Below are positions 13,901 to 28,126 of a stretch of 64,000 nt of DNA, piece after piece. How positions within the stretch are numbered: position 1 is the stretch's first letter; every line of letters starts with the position of its first letter. The position numbers were made by a program, and so were the translations under genes. The DNA is from Amblyornis subalaris. Taxonomy: Eukaryota > Chordata > Aves > Passeriformes > Ptilonorhynchidae. The stretch lies in NCBI GenBank assembly GCA_018881555.1, contig JACAXG010000238.1:310001-374000 (forward strand), written 5' to 3'. The notes beneath the pieces are model-generated. The model worked only from the letters and a program-made list of their open reading frames with translations, was not told the DNA's origin and searched no databases.

Positions 13901-15944
13901 AAGGCATTCCCAGGAGTTGGTCAGCTCCTGTTCTGCACAGCTTCCACAGTACCATCCTCTTCTAAACTTGCTACTGGGAAGCTCTTTGTTCTCGGCTCTT
14001 TCAGGGTGGACTATGGGGTGAAGTTTCCTCCCTCACACTCAAAAGGTGAGCGCCAGAAAGGAATATCACTCCTTCTCCATGTCTGATGTTAGGGAGTTAA
14101 CTTCACCCTCTTTGTTATTTCAGTTCATTTTCTGAAAAAATAACAGATGTGCCCAGAGACCAGAAGAGGAGCTTTGGGAAATATTCCTGTTTTTTTCACT
14201 AAACAAATTCTGACAAGTTGAACATCCAAAGTACAGCAGCTCCCTTCCCCTCTCTGACCTTCGCCTCCCAGCTTGGGGAGGTTGTCAAAGGCCTCTCCTC
14301 CTCCCCTCACATTTTCTGCGTCTGCAGCCTGGTCTGTGCACTTGCTTGCAAGTTACCCTGGGGTAAAACAGCATCTTCTGACTCTGTAAGAGACTAAATT
14401 ATATCATCATATTATATTTTGGGTTCAGATAGGGTTTTCTTTGATTCTCCTGTATCTCTGCAGTAGCTTAATGAAAGTGCAGCATCTGGTCTAACAGGCC
14501 CTAATTAAAAATAAAAAAAAAAATAACACTTTCTCAAACAGTTCCAACTAGCTGTTCCAAACTACATTATTTTATGGAAAAGTTCATGGTGTGCCAGGAC
14601 AGAATGGTTTTTTAATGAAGGAAACATGAAGCTGCATCATTACAAGCACTACAATCTGGCTTTAGCTGGAATAGCAATGGAAAAACAAACCTGTCCTGCT
14701 CTCACCTGTGTTTGTTGTTGCACTTCCCTTGTACAGCATTAGTGTTTGCATGGGTTTTCCATGATTAACAGAGAGGTAATCCAGTTTAGAATAAACCTAG
14801 TAGGAAAAGAGTTTAAAAGGTTAGTTTTCATATGGATCAGCTTTCCAGCACAAAAACAGACCCAAAAAACAGGGGAAGGGATGCTACGCTAGAGTTTGGA
14901 GATGAAGGGGTGATGGACTCTTTTGGCAGCTGGGCTGCTTCCTGTCAGCTGAAAGTGCTTGCAAAGTGATGGCCTGAAAAAGTGACTTGTGGCATTCTCA
15001 AGCAAGCCCTGCTGAAATCCTTGGACAGCATCATATCACGGATCTCTATTTCTGCACAGCACAGGCTGGTTTTCCAACAAAGCCAGTCCAGCTCAAGTAG
15101 GCAGGAAGATAAAGAAGCGTCACACAAGTGGCCAGGACAGAAAGCCCAAGAGCCATGTAGAGATGGAGGATTTGAAGCCCAGGAGAGCTGCTGCCTCACC
15201 GCGTCCCCTCGGGAGAGGCGCGTGTGGCCACCGTTCCCTTGGGAAGGCGGTGGGGAGGGACGTGCAGAGGCTGTGCTGGGCTGGATGTTGTGTAACAGAG
15301 CTGGATGCTGTGTAGCTGCTCGTGGGCAATTATGTACAAAGTCACAGCAGTGATGCTAGAAAGCTCCAGGCATCTTCACTGGATTTTGCTGGCCATTAAT
15401 CCAGCAGAAGGCTGCTAATGGCATCTGATCGCTTTCTTTGTGCTACTGCTATTTAAGGCCACTCTGAAGGGCACAAACTCTTCCCTATTACACAATGTGA
15501 GACTCAGGCAAAAAAATAACCCTGGGTCTCAGAGGATGAGTTCTCGAAATGACAATAAACTAACGAGATGTGAACTTTATTTTTTAAGTCTTCAGCCATG
15601 AACTGGAAAGGAATCAACTCTTGAAAAGCAAGGATCTCTGATCATAAATGAAATATCATCTAGTTAGAGGGGATGAAAAACTCATCCATGACATTCCATT
15701 ACTAATAACCTTCAGAACAACACTCTTGTTATGAACCCCACCTACTGCAAAGCTCTACTGCACTGTAGTGTCCACCTGGGACCCTTGCACACGGAAAAGC
15801 GCACAACATCCACTGGGAATTTCACAAAACGCCAGTGTGCAGCAGAGATTTTCTATATCGGTCAGAGAGAGATGTGCCAGCACAGGGAAAAGGGCAGCCA
15901 GAGGTGTCCTTCACCTCATCCAGACAAAGAAAACTCCTGAAACA
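7912..15944. other. Intergenic, no gene seen
   Basis: No recognisable gene, RNA or repeat. The interval 9239-10235 is unusually open in several frames at once (longest 144 codons, starting at 9613), but the translations resemble no family I know and no splice or codon pattern supports coding. Confidence 0.6.
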
Positions 15945-16365
15945 GGACCAGTGGAGGGTGACACACGTGCGGAAGGGCCTGGAGCATCTCCCTGATGAGA
16001 ACAGGCTCAGGGAGCTGGGGTTGTTCAGGAGCATGAGAGGGGACCTCATCCCTGTCTGTCCCTGTGTGCAAGGAGGGCTCAGAGCAGGGTCCAGGCTCTG
16101 CTCCGGGGGGCCCAGCAATGGCACCCAAGGAACGGGCAGGAACTGCCCAGGAAGTTCCCCCTGGACATGAGGCAGAACTTTCCTCTGCAGTGACCAAGCA
16201 CTGAACATTGTCCAGAGAGGGTGTGGAGTGTCCCTCACAGGGGATATTCCAGAACCCCCCGGACACAATCCTGTGCGCTGGGATGGCCCTGCTGGAGCAG
16301 GGAGCTGGGACCAGATGTGACCCACTGTGATCCCTCCCAGACTGACCCATTCTGTGAAAGAGAGA
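15945..16365 (+). mobile_element. CR1 LINE 3' region (different subfamily)
   Basis: Plus-strand CR1 3' region. It contains CAGTGGAGGGTGACACACG, GGAGCATCTCCCTGATGAGA, AGGCTCAGGGAGCTGGGG and AACTGCCCAGGAAGTTCC, and ends CTGACCCATTCTGTGA. Its tail and middle differ from the GGTTGGAAGGGACC-type copies elsewhere in the window, so it belongs to another CR1 subfamily. Confidence 0.75.
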
Positions 16366-18109
16366 ACCAGATCCATCAGGTCCAGCTGGGCAAACTTTCA
16401 ACACTCAGAGTTGGTATCAAACGTGACAGTCTTTCAGTCCATCCTTGGGGTGAAGACTTTTACTCTGGTTATGCAATGGCCAACCCTGGCTGCGGCACAT
16501 TATTATGATTTGTTCCCTCCCAGCAAAAACCAGACACATCATTCATTGCCTGACTTGAAAAGGGCTCACGCAACCACCTACAACTACTGACTTCAATATT
16601 GCCCAGTGTTGGTCTCGTATCAGGGGGCAATAAATCTTTCTCAGAGTCTGGAGAGTCATCTACTATGAGCAAAAACAAAGCAAAGCTATTGGGAGATGCA
16701 AGGAACTTCCAGCCTCAAGGAAAGAGTGCACCTGACTCAGGAAGGATGGTGAGACTCATTTTAGTTAGCAGAGATGCAGCTTCTCTGTAGCTAAGGACAG
16801 TGATGTCAAAATTGTGTCACTCAGCAAGTGTCCTAGTGCCTGCCTTCCTGCCTGTCCCCAGGAGGGACTAAGCCAGAAGCCCAGTATGATCCCATCTGCC
16901 CTGCACAAGGAAAACTCCTGGGCAGAAGCTGTAAGAGGGTAGGAGGGTACCTGGGAGGCAGAGACACAACCATGAACCAGCCAGACTGAAAAATTGCCCA
17001 CCCTATGGAACCGCTCCCACACAGGACAAGGCCAGGAGCAAAGACTCAGCTCTGTCCAGATCTCTTAAAAACACACTGAAAACACATTTTAAAACACCTA
17101 GAAAATGATGGGGTTTATAGAGACTAGTGAATATCTAGAGGGAAAACCAACCAGCTTGTAGAGCAAGTGAGGCAAACACAGTTCTTCTTTTGGCTTGCAG
17201 CCAAAAGAAGATCAAATTATGTACCAAATCCTACCTTCACAAGTACACAGGACAGCAGTGTGGTTGAGAGCAGAACTTGATTGGAAAAAAAGGAGTGAAC
17301 TGTCCATTTCAATCCCTGCTGCAAGCATTCCTGATTAACACCAGCTGATAGTTTTAGAATAGTAGGTCTGAGGATTAAAGTATTATGTAGGCTGAAAACA
17401 CTACGTCACATCTCTAAAATTACTTCTCTTTGTATCATTTAATACTCTGCATTCTCTTAGGTTCAATTCCTAGGTCCTCATTCACTAATGGGAACCTCCA
17501 CCTCAAATCCAGTTAATATTTAGGGTTACTCACTCACTCTCAGAGGCTTCTGTAAGAGATTATGCCTCCAACTCTGCTTCATCACATTTTTTTGATTTGT
17601 ACAATTGAAGTCCTACCTTAAGGGTTTCCCTGGGAGCCAATGGAACATCCCATATGTAGATTAAGGAGAACTACAAGCCCTGTTTTTGTTTTGCACTGCT
17701 AGTCCTTAACACAAAATAGAAATGTACTGTCCATTCACTCAAATACCTAAACTGCAAATAATACATTAGACAATCAGACTAACTGCTGGAAAAAAAAAAT
17801 ATTTCATAACAAAAAAAAATTTTCTCAGATCCTAAAGTTCATATCCCAATGTCTTCTCTTCACATGTTCAGCTTCCAGAGTTCAGGCACTAGGCTGCTTT
17901 ACCTGTCTTTTCTCTGTTTACTGCAAATAATAGGAACTAAATTTTCTGGATGTCACGTTTTACAGAAAGATTAAAAAAAGAAAAAAAGCATATTATACTA
18001 GCAGTGGTAAATAAAAAGTCTGATTAATGCTCAATCTTGATATCATTATTACATATATATCTAATTAGGGATCTATTCTGTGCTTTTTCTGACTACAGAA
18101 AGTGCTTAA
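16366..18109. other. Intergenic, no gene seen
   Basis: Unique AT-rich sequence with short A runs (for example near 17790 and 17975). No gene or repeat was recognised. Confidence 0.6.
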
Positions 18110-18505
18110 ATGACCAGTTTAGACATTGGCAGCAGATTGGGGGAGGTGATTCTGCCCCTCTGCCCCGCTCAGGTGAGACCCCACCTGCAGAGCTGCTCCA
18201 GCCCTGGGGAACAACAGCAGAAGGACGTGGAGCTGCTGGAGCCAGTCCAGAGGAGGCCACGGAGATGCTGCCAGGGCTGGAGCCCCTCTGCTCTGGAGCC
18301 AGGCTGGGAGAGCTGGGGCTGTTCACCTGCAGAAGAGAAGGCTCCAGGGAAACCTCAGAGCCTCTGCCAGTGCCTAAAGGGGGTCCAGGAGAGCTGGAGA
18401 GGGACTTCGGACAGGGGATGGAGGGACAGGACAAGGGGGAATGGTTTTAAACTAAAAGAAGAGTGATTTAGATCAGATGTCAGGATATTCTACCTCAGTT
18501 TTAAT
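18110..18505 (+). mobile_element. CR1 LINE fragment, 3' truncated
   Basis: CR1 in plus orientation, from the CAGGTGAGACCCCACCTGC block through GCTGGAGCCAGTCCAGAGG and GAGAGCTGGGGCTGTTCA to GGGGGAATGGTTTTAAACT. It stops before the canonical 3' end. The same subfamily occurs at 43.8-45.3 kb. Confidence 0.85.
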
Positions 18506-18543
18506 CTCAGTTTTGCTGTAAAGAAGCTAAAGCTCTTGACTAA

Positions 18544-18790
18544 TCATAGAACCACAGAATCGTTTGGGTTGGAAGAGACCTTAAAATCATCCAGTTCCAC
18601 CCCTTGCCATGGGCAGGGACACCTTTCACTACCCCAGGTTGCTCCAAGCCCCATCCAACCTGGCCTTGGACACTTCCAGGGATGGGGCAGCCACAGCTTC
18701 TCTGGGCAACCTGTGCCAGGGCCTCACCACTCTCACAAAGAAGAATTCCTTCCTAACATCTAATCTGAATCCACCCCTGCCATAGGCAAG
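18544..18790 (-). mobile_element. CR1 LINE 3' end
   Basis: Minus-strand CR1 3' end with the tail-side block ATCATAGAACCACAGAATCG, then GTTTGGGTTGGAAGAGACC, CCATGGGCAGGGACACC and GCCACAGCTTCTCTGGGCA. It faces the preceding plus-strand fragment tail to tail, only about 40 bases apart. Confidence 0.9.
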
Positions 18791-21700
18791 GACAATTTAT
18801 TGAAGGCAGGAACGTCTGGTGCCCCTGGTGCCTTCTATTCCTGCTTGGTGCCACTCAGAGAAGTCCTACCCTGAACTGTGGCAGTTTGCTCAGAGCCTTC
18901 TCAAGTGACGTTCTGAGTACCTCCAAGGAAATTCCACAGTTTAATCCAGCAGTCTCTTGTAATGTTGACTGAACGCTCCCAGAAGTCCACTTAATAAATT
19001 TGACTTGAAATTCCACAAAACTTCAGTAATTTTTTTCAGGACAGATTTTATTTCTATCTAGGTAGTGCTGCCAAAAAAACTAATCACCAGTGAAAACATC
19101 ATATAAAAAATAATTTGATTTGTGGCCCAGAAAATCTGGTGAGTTTTGTGGTCTAGGACATGAGCAATTTGCTTTCAGCCCTAAGTAAATGCATTTTTTT
19201 TTGCTCAGATAATGAAAAGTGCTGCAAATGGAATTCATTTACCTAACTAATAATACCTCTCATTCTGTTGCAGGCCTTAAGAAATATCAAAAGTTTGGAT
19301 GAAAAGCAGTAGGAGCCATGTGACTTGTGCTGAGCTCAAACTCTTTTGCAAATAAAAACAATCCTGGTTTTCTAGTGATTTTAATTCCAGAGCATAGGCC
19401 ACCAGAAGCTGTGAATTGCTTCAACATATAACAGAGCAGTATCTTTTGGTTTCATCCTTAAGAATAAAAACTTATTGCAAAACAGATCTACTGAGGTGTG
19501 AAGTGGACAGGCACCTACACTACTTTGAATCTGCTCTTTGAAACAGGCATTTTTATTATTAGCTGCCTAACTGTGAAGTGTATCAATTCCAGCTGCACGT
19601 CTAGGATGCTGCCCATGCTAAGAAAATTCCACCAGTTGTTGCCTTATTTCCAAAATGTAGTTATCCATTGAACTTGAGGTCCTTAGTACCTATATAGTTA
19701 CCTTAACATTAATAAGTACAAACATATACACCCATTAAAACTAAAGGATACTTCCTCTTCTTTCAGAGCAGAATGTTGCACACTTGAAATGTCATAAATT
19801 ACATGACTTAAGCAAGGATGGAGTATAGATAGATAAAAGCCCCTTACTAGGACACTGAAAAATATATCAGAATTGAAATATTAAAAGTGATAGAATTTTA
19901 AAATTAACTGTAGAACGAGTATGACTGAAAAATAAGAAAGCTCTTTAGAAGAGGAGAGAGCAGTTGATAGTTTGGGAACTACAAAATATTGACACCTTGC
20001 CGGGATCACATGGAACACACAGTCCCTCCAACAAAGATGATCACACACAATTTTTACTTGCAAAATCACTTACAGGATATTGACAGGAGCAGCAGCAAAA
20101 CAGAACTGATAACTGAGCACACAGTTCTCACATTGCCAGGAAAAACAGGCCAACAGCTATTTCCTTCTCAGATCTCAAGCTGGGATATATAGAACTGAGT
20201 TCACAAACTAGAACTGCTCATCTGCCCAGTCTTTGAGGTCCAAAAAGTGGCATTTTGCTAAAACCACATGAGTAGCTAACAGCTCAAAACTATTATCAGA
20301 GTTTGTCACACCAGAACTTCAAACTTAAAGGTCAAAGACATTAGCGGGAGATTTCACTTCAGAGGTTGTTCTTCTCTTCCTGTTCTTGGAAAAGGGAGCT
20401 GGAAGCTCCTTGGTGGCTCTACATCCTTGCTGGTAACACCGAGAGAGACCCAGTGAGATTATTTTTTTTTTTTTGTACGAATTAAAGCTAATTTGCTTAA
20501 CAGAGAAACTGCGTTGACAGTTAAAATCAATAAATTTAAATATTTTACAGCATCTCTTAATACCCAAACAGCAAGAATCACACCCTTGAGAGTTTTGTAA
20601 GGCAAATGAATCCTATTTCTTTGGGAAATAATTGGAAAGTTAATAAATGAACACTAAGGGTTAGAAGTGATGATGATGAGCAATCGCAATAAAAAGTAAT
20701 TTTCTTGGTCTGTGGCTTTGAATCCCATTAGAGCAATTCACCTGTACTGCATCATCTCCTCTGGCTCACTCTTTCTCAGAAATGAACTATTGATTACACC
20801 TCTAGTCTGTCACTTTCAGTGACCTAGCAAGCCTCCCACACACCAATTTAAAAAATAGTTTCCAAGTAAAAGCTCTTCTGAAAAGGAGACAGACGTCAAA
20901 TCATCAAATTCAACAAAAAAGGCGTTGTTCTAATTCAATCCTATAACAAGTATTGTCTATAGTACCAAAGCTCTACACAGTTAGACTTCAGCTATCTCGG
21001 AACTTTGCAACAACTTAGGGTTGTCCCTTTTTTCATGCATGGCTCCCCAGAGTGTCCTATAAAGCGTCAGAGAATGAACAGTTGACTTACTTAATGACAC
21101 AGGCTGTTTTCCATTTTTCCAAGGTTTTTTTTGCCCATCCTGTAAATCCTGAAAGTCTGAAGCTCCTGGGTGCATCTACTTCATCACATTCACTGTAGTC
21201 AGTGATAGATCTGCAGCTATCACAACCTTTAAATGAAAATTCCTTGGATTTTGGGCAACGTAGTATTTTCAAAGTGCTTCCATATCCTTTGAGGGAAGAT
21301 GGTATATAAACGCAAATACAGACTATTCCCATTTCTCACCTTACCTGACAAGAAAACACTGCTGGTTTTCAATACTTTAGAAACACACTTTTGCCTGAAA
21401 TATGAAGAGTACTCCCCAAAAATAAGTTAACATTACAGTAAACATAATAACAGCTAAGAATAAAATCACTCTGCAAAAGCAGAGATTTAGATTTGGAGGA
21501 AACCAAAACAGGTGGTCAAAAATCCCTGTAGTCCTTAAAAAGCTTAATCCGAAATAGTTGCAGTCCTTCAAAACCATCATCCATGCACATATTGATATGC
21601 TCTAGAAATATTAGAATTATTCTAGAAACAAGTTTAGGTGCTTCTGGTATATTGATTCTAAACCAAGTTTATTTAGGGCCTGTGTGAAATTTGGATCATT

Positions 21701-24700
21701 TTTGAGCAAAAATCGAGTTGTTTGGTTACTGTTTAAGGTACTACATGTAATTGGTCCATCAAATCCCTCATTCTGATGTACCTGTGGAAAAGTCTTTTGA
21801 GAAGGGAGCTACATGCATAACCCTCCTGGCCAAAGAGTGCTGAGCACAGGGCCAGTGGGTGGCTGGGGAGTCACTTAGTTCTTCAAAACAAAGCTGTAAT
21901 AGGACGTGGGTGCTGCATCATCCCTCTGGAGTGCAATTAATTGTAACTACTGCAGGCTATGTTTGTGGTTTCTGCATTCCAGCAGGAATAGCTGACTATT
22001 CTCTTTTTGCCCATGAAGCAAGCTGCATTTTGTCTGTCGGGTTTTATCTGACTTGCTCCTGATCCCTCATTTTTTGGAATCTTGGCTTTTATCCTGCCCT
22101 CTCTTCCATGATGCCTCCTCACCCTTGAAAACCTGGCATGCAATTAGAGCGTGTAATGCCAGAGAGGTGCAGTGCTGCTATCAGCCTCCCCTGCACGTGA
22201 TGGGAAGATTCATTACTGCAAGCTCTCAGCAAACTGGAGGAAAGTGGATAATAGATCCTAGATAAGAGATTTACTTGAAACCAGGGAACAATAATCTCTT
22301 TCTCCAAGGGCAGAGACAGTGTCACATTCGTAGGGTCAGTGCTAAGATAGAGGTTCCTTTTCCTCTCATTCCCACTCCATACGGGATAATCTGCCCTGCT
22401 GTTTGGTTTGATGGAGTCCTGCACGACCTGCAGCCTCAGCAAACACCCTGAGCACTCATCCCTGAAAACTCATGCTCGTGCTCAAATGAACGTTCGTTTG
22501 ATTAACTTGGCAGCATCTGCACAGTGCTCAAATTCTATTTAGGTAGCGCAGGAGAACACACCCTGCAACCTCACAGAAGTCACGTTGAGGCAAATCATCT
22601 CTGAGTCAAATTTAATAGGACTTAATTTGACTTCTGATTTGTTTACACTTCATCACACAGTCAGCCTCCATTATGATCCCTCTTTATTTCCTACTTCTAC
22701 AGTTTCACACCATTCTCTTAACATATGAAACTATTATTAGAATTATTTAAGTACTCCAAGGTTTTTTGGCAGCTCTGTTACCTGCAGGTGTTAGCAGCTT
22801 GCTAGCACATCTAAAGGAAGCAATCTAAAGTACACCTGAAGTTCTGCAGCTAATTGCAAGAGATCTTTTAGCTTTCAATGCCCCCTCCCAACAACACGCA
22901 TGCATCTTACAGATGTGCCATGCCTGCCTCAGAACTCCCACTTCCTGACGTACAAAGGTATTTTACTTTAAAAAGAAAAATTACCATTTGAAAAAAAAAA
23001 CTAATTCCTTTGTGTTTGGAGTTGACTCACAGGTTTTAACCAAGATTTTAGATTAATGCAGATCACTGTGGAGCCAGATTTCCTGTAAACGCTTGCAGGA
23101 ATGGGTCGGAAACGTGCTGAGGGGAGAACAGCACATACTCTCTGTAAGAAACCCAGCCAGACCAGGAGAGCAGCAGCAACCAGGCGTTTTGCAATCAAAT
23201 TGCCCCTTATTTTACCGTGATTACTTATTTACCTTCTACACACGCTGTGGCTGCTCTCCCGTTTTGCCAGACTGCCCCTTTCTCTGTGTTTCTCCTCCAC
23301 TGCCACTCATGGACTCCTGCTTCTCTCGCTCTTTGAATCACGGGCTGTCCCCCTCTTTCACCTCCCCGAAGCGTCAATCCAGATCCAGCCTTCACCTCTG
23401 CATCACAGGCAGCTTCCACCAATGCTGGATTTCAATTTCCTCCTGATGTCAAGTTTCAGCCCAGCCCACGGCTCTTGCATCATGAGCTGGAAAGCCCTCC
23501 TATGCTCCGGACTTTGTAAGGGATGTTTGCAGGGAAGCAGCACTGTCATTCACTCTGTACTTTATGTCCTATTTCTTCTGCAGCCAGCTGTTTGTGTTGG
23601 GGGAAGCCTCTTTCTTCAGCTAAATCCATGCCTTTCCTGGAAATAGATCTTCCAGTTGCTGTAGTGGCACTAAAATCTCCTGGAGTCAATAAAACTTCTT
23701 TAAGAAACATTTGTACTATCAGACTTTACTTTTATATCTGTAAGAAACACCTAGACAATCTTTAAAGGGGATTAGTTCTCTTAAAATAACATGATTCTAA
23801 ATCTATAATTCTAAATCAATGCAACTTTTTATGAGTCCTGAAAAGAAGGTGGGGAAAAAAAACACAAACAAACAAAAAAAGCTTGATTCAAACACTGACC
23901 AGTTTGGGGCCATTCATGTGAGTACAGGGGTAGCACAAAACAAGTTAAAATTTGCAGAATGTGGGGTATTAGCTTAATATCTGATTGAGGCCAGGACTGA
24001 CTGCTGCTGTTGGTTTAACACGCTGCACAAAGCAGCTTTCTGCTCCTGCTGAAAGCCTCCGGGTAGATCTCCAGTGAGACTGAATACTCACAGCAGATTG
24101 CTGATGACTTCTGGAGAAATGTCCCTGCCTGATCAACTCTCCATCACATTTTGCACCACAAATCATATTTGAAGTTTTAAAGCTGGATAAACATGCGAGC
24201 TGGATTAGAGACACCCATGCAGATAAGATGGTGAACAAGAAGTTGCACTGCCGGACTACTCCATTTCTTGTACAATTCTGACCAAATCCTTGAAATTCTG
24301 TAATAATTTAGCAGTAATTACTTACTACTCAATAATTTACTTGACTTAGAAATGAGTTAGAAAGTGCTTTCCCCAAGCTCTGAACAACTCACTCTGTTTA
24401 AAACAAGCCATCACTAAATCTGGACTCCATCTCATTGAAATTAATGGCTGCACCATATTACAGCTTCCCATTGATAGACTAGAACTCCCAAACCAGATAT
24501 ATTGGCAAGATTCCCTGTGAGAAATGGGAATAGAAGGGATAAAGTGTTTCTCTGCCACCCAAGTATGCCCTTAATGGGTAAGAGTTGGTAGTCATAAAGA
24601 GCTCCCAGCTCCCTAAGACCCCACAATAAACTCACCTCAGAGACCTGGAGTTTAAGGGAATGTTTCTCAAAGTTTCTCCTAGGGTTTATCTGAATTGTGA

Positions 24701-27700
24701 AGGTTTTCTATATATGTTTCTCCCTGTGCTTTTACTCCTTACAGTGCTTACACTCATAGAAATACAACTTCACCCTTTATTTACCACCACCACCAGACAA
24801 CAGTGGGTCAGCAGGAGGTAGACAGAAAGGATTATAACCTCCTTAAGGTGACATTTCTGAATTTTTTTCAGAATTTTGTTTTCTCCCACAGAAAAGGCAG
24901 TAAAAAGAAATAGAGAACCACGTTTTCATCCAATCCTGAGGATAAAGGAAAAATGGCAAGTTCAGACTAAGCATCTCAGGAGTGACAACTCACAGAGAGT
25001 TGTATCTCAAGGAAACAAAGCAGATCAAAAGGCATTGATGTCAAAAATGCTGTAAATGTGCATGCACAGGCTACTGAATGGATCTGGTGCTTCTGAGCAG
25101 GGAGAAGATGAGGTCCTACTGCTTCCGAGGGATATTGTTATCAACACAGCTGTGTCCACTGTCACCTTTAGAAAACTTTGCTGACTTCTTTTGCTCTGTT
25201 TGTGGAGCAGCACCCTGACCACAGAGGAAAAACATTAAAACATAAAAGAGAGTAAAAACTCAGCACATGGAGAGTGCTAATAGCACTCACTGGGAAACCA
25301 AGATGATGCTGCCACTTTGCTAGTAATGTCACAAATCATGTGCCCATAAAGGCTGCCAGCTCTGCTCTGCTCAAGATTTGTGAAATAACAGAAAGCTTTC
25401 TGTCAGGAACACAGCAATGACGATGGTGAAATCAAAATCCTTCAACCAGCCTACAGAGGCACAACAAGGGCAGGGCAGATAAACAGTCTGATGGATGCTC
25501 CACGTGCTCCACTGACCATGGGTGCTGCTCACAAGTCACTGCCTGGAAGCAAAACTCGGATTGCACTTTTTAACAGAATCTGCAGTATTTGTTTTGCGTC
25601 TGCTGTGCATGGGTTTCAGTTAGTTTGCATTATTCTGCATTTTCATCCTCTGGGAACAACAGGCATGAAGGAGATGAGGCAAGAAAAGGGAAGGAAGAAG
25701 AGAGATGGAGGCACAGCTAGGTTTCACGAGCATAGCGAACAACTCAGTATTTCAGCCCTGTTACTTATAGCCATACTACAACCACACTGCAAAGCTGGCA
25801 GGTTACAGCCTTGCCCAAATTTGCATCCACAACTTCCTTTCAGGCCTGCTGGCAAGGACAGCTTCAGGTTGCTTTTTGGATACCACAGTGCCGAAACGCG
25901 GTGTAGAAATACCCTAAGCAGAGGGAACTTTGTGAGGGGTTAATTTTGCTCCAAAGGATTTTGTGCAGATAGAAATCACAGAGGCCAACAGCCCACTAGA
26001 TTTTTGAAACTGACTGGACAATGGAAATACCCACAGTTACCTTAGAGATAATAGCTCTGGAGATAATAATGTGATGTTTCTGGAGATATACAAACCCCTC
26101 CAGCTCCAGAAGAGAGGCCAATCATTAAACTGCTTAGGATTACAGCTGAACTTGTCTGCATGAGTTTCTTATTTCAAGACTGCCACAGGGCCAAGATTTA
26201 TGCCTTTTTCCTCAGAAGCCATGAGCAACAGCCTCACTCAGAAGCTGTGCTGTGCACTGACCTGATACTGAAATATGGGACTGAAAGAAATACAACTACT
26301 TCTGCTTTTTGGTATAATCTCTGATTACACACATGTCCAAAGCATTTCACCCCATCCCACAGAAATCAAGGCCCTGGAGATAAAGAAGCTCACTGTGCAG
26401 TCCTAGGCATGCCTGGCCAAGCAGAGGGGAGCAGGATGACAGGAGCTCAGGCTGTGCTAACGCTTCAGCAGCATCATGCCCTGGAGAGTGTACTGAGAAA
26501 CTTGAACAATGAACAATAAATTCTGAAATGCAATACTCCCCATGCAATCTCCTCCAAGGCTAGGAAGGAAGCCCTGAGACCAAGCCAACTGCAGATATGC
26601 ATTATTGCAAGGGCACAAAAACTGCCTGAGGACCAGCATTGTTTTCTTTGAAGCAGCTGCTACTTCAGGATGGGGAGAGATTCCTTCCTCTGGAATTTCA
26701 GCATTCCAAAGTCTCCATTAAGGCTGTTGAAATCCAAGCCTCTGCAAACTCTTCAATCTTTTAAAAGTGGTTCAAACGACTAGCAAGAAAATTTTTCATA
26801 CCTCTTCTCTCTTTCTCCTGTGGTTTTCTCTGAAGTGGGACATGATCTTACAGGTAGTTTTGAAGATGGAGGAGCACTCTATTCCTAGGCACAAACAGAA
26901 CAGTTGAATACACATTAGAACAATCATATTTGCCAGAGAAGACAAGAGAAGGAAAATTCACAGTCAGAGCTGGAATATTATTGCACCATATGCTTTCCAA
27001 CAGCCAAGCACAACAGGGTCCCTGCACAATCCTTGCTTTACTGCACCCTGTTGTATTTCCACCTGGAAAGACATATGGCAGTGCCTAGGAGAGAAAATGT
27101 TCCTTTTTCTTTTTTTTTCCCCCTAATGTTAATGTTATTTCCCAGCTTTAAAGGAACATTTGATTATGAAACATGCTCAGCCCAAGGATGAAAAAAATAT
27201 TCCTATCTGTTCCCACTAATGACAAAAACAGATCCATTGACCTGTTGGCATTATGACCAGGTGAAAATTTAAAGAAATGGCTTGGATACTACTCTGTCTC
27301 ATGCATCACTGACAAAATTACCTGCTCTGCAGAAACCTGGTGCCTCACAATTATGGCAGGGACACAAAAAAGTCTCCTAGGGTACACGCTGGGTGACTGA
27401 CCTTATAAAAATCATCCTGCTTATAAAATGAAAAACACTGCTTTGTAGAGAACTGACCACGAACAAATAGTCAGCACCTCAAGGTTGGCTTTTACCCCTG
27501 ATTACAGTCAGTAATAAAATGCTTAAAATGCTATTTTTTACTGTGAGAACATTCAAAATTACAGTAAACTGCTCATGACTGCTGCTGGGTAGGGAAGAAA
27601 TAGTTATGTTAAAAGATGGGAAGCCCTGTAAGAATAAGAGACTACACAAAAAGCTTTTGTAACTATGCTATCACCACTCTGGTAAGCAGAAATATTTTAA

Positions 27701-28126
27701 CAGTGGTGTTATTGCGGCAGTAATGCTTTTCACCTCCTTCCACAGTAACTCTCAGAGAGGTATGTTGGATCACTTCTGCTTGAAGAGGGCCATATTTAAA
27801 AAAGAAAAACTGCATGAAGCTGATCGTTACAAGCCCCACCACCCCATACCACCACTAGGTATGAGAGGAAGATGGTGAAACTCTGCATTTGCTTCACCAA
27901 TTATTAATATAAATGTGGAGGGTTGTTCCACCTCCCTTTCGTGAGGGTGCCCTTCCTCCGGCCACCCCAGACTGCAGCTTAGCCCTGTGACATCCATTGC
28001 CTCAAAGGGGCACGTCTGCCCTGGCAGGCTGCAGCCAGAGATTGCCCCAGGCAGCTGATCCAACTGCGCTTTGAAGGGACAACTCCTCCAGCACAGATTT
28101 GAAAGTGCTCACAGTGGTTTTGTCAC
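18791..28126. other. Intergenic, no gene seen
   Basis: Long unique interval. Several frames of 60-150 codons exist (the longest, 150 codons, at 25491-25943 on the plus strand), but none shows a family signature, membrane pattern or splice context. There is a short T run at about 20461. I see nothing else that I can name. Confidence 0.55.

Noticed and set aside
25491..25943. 150-codon plus-strand open frame
   Set aside because: No family signature, no plausible splice sites or conserved composition, and it is alone in non-coding sequence; probably chance.
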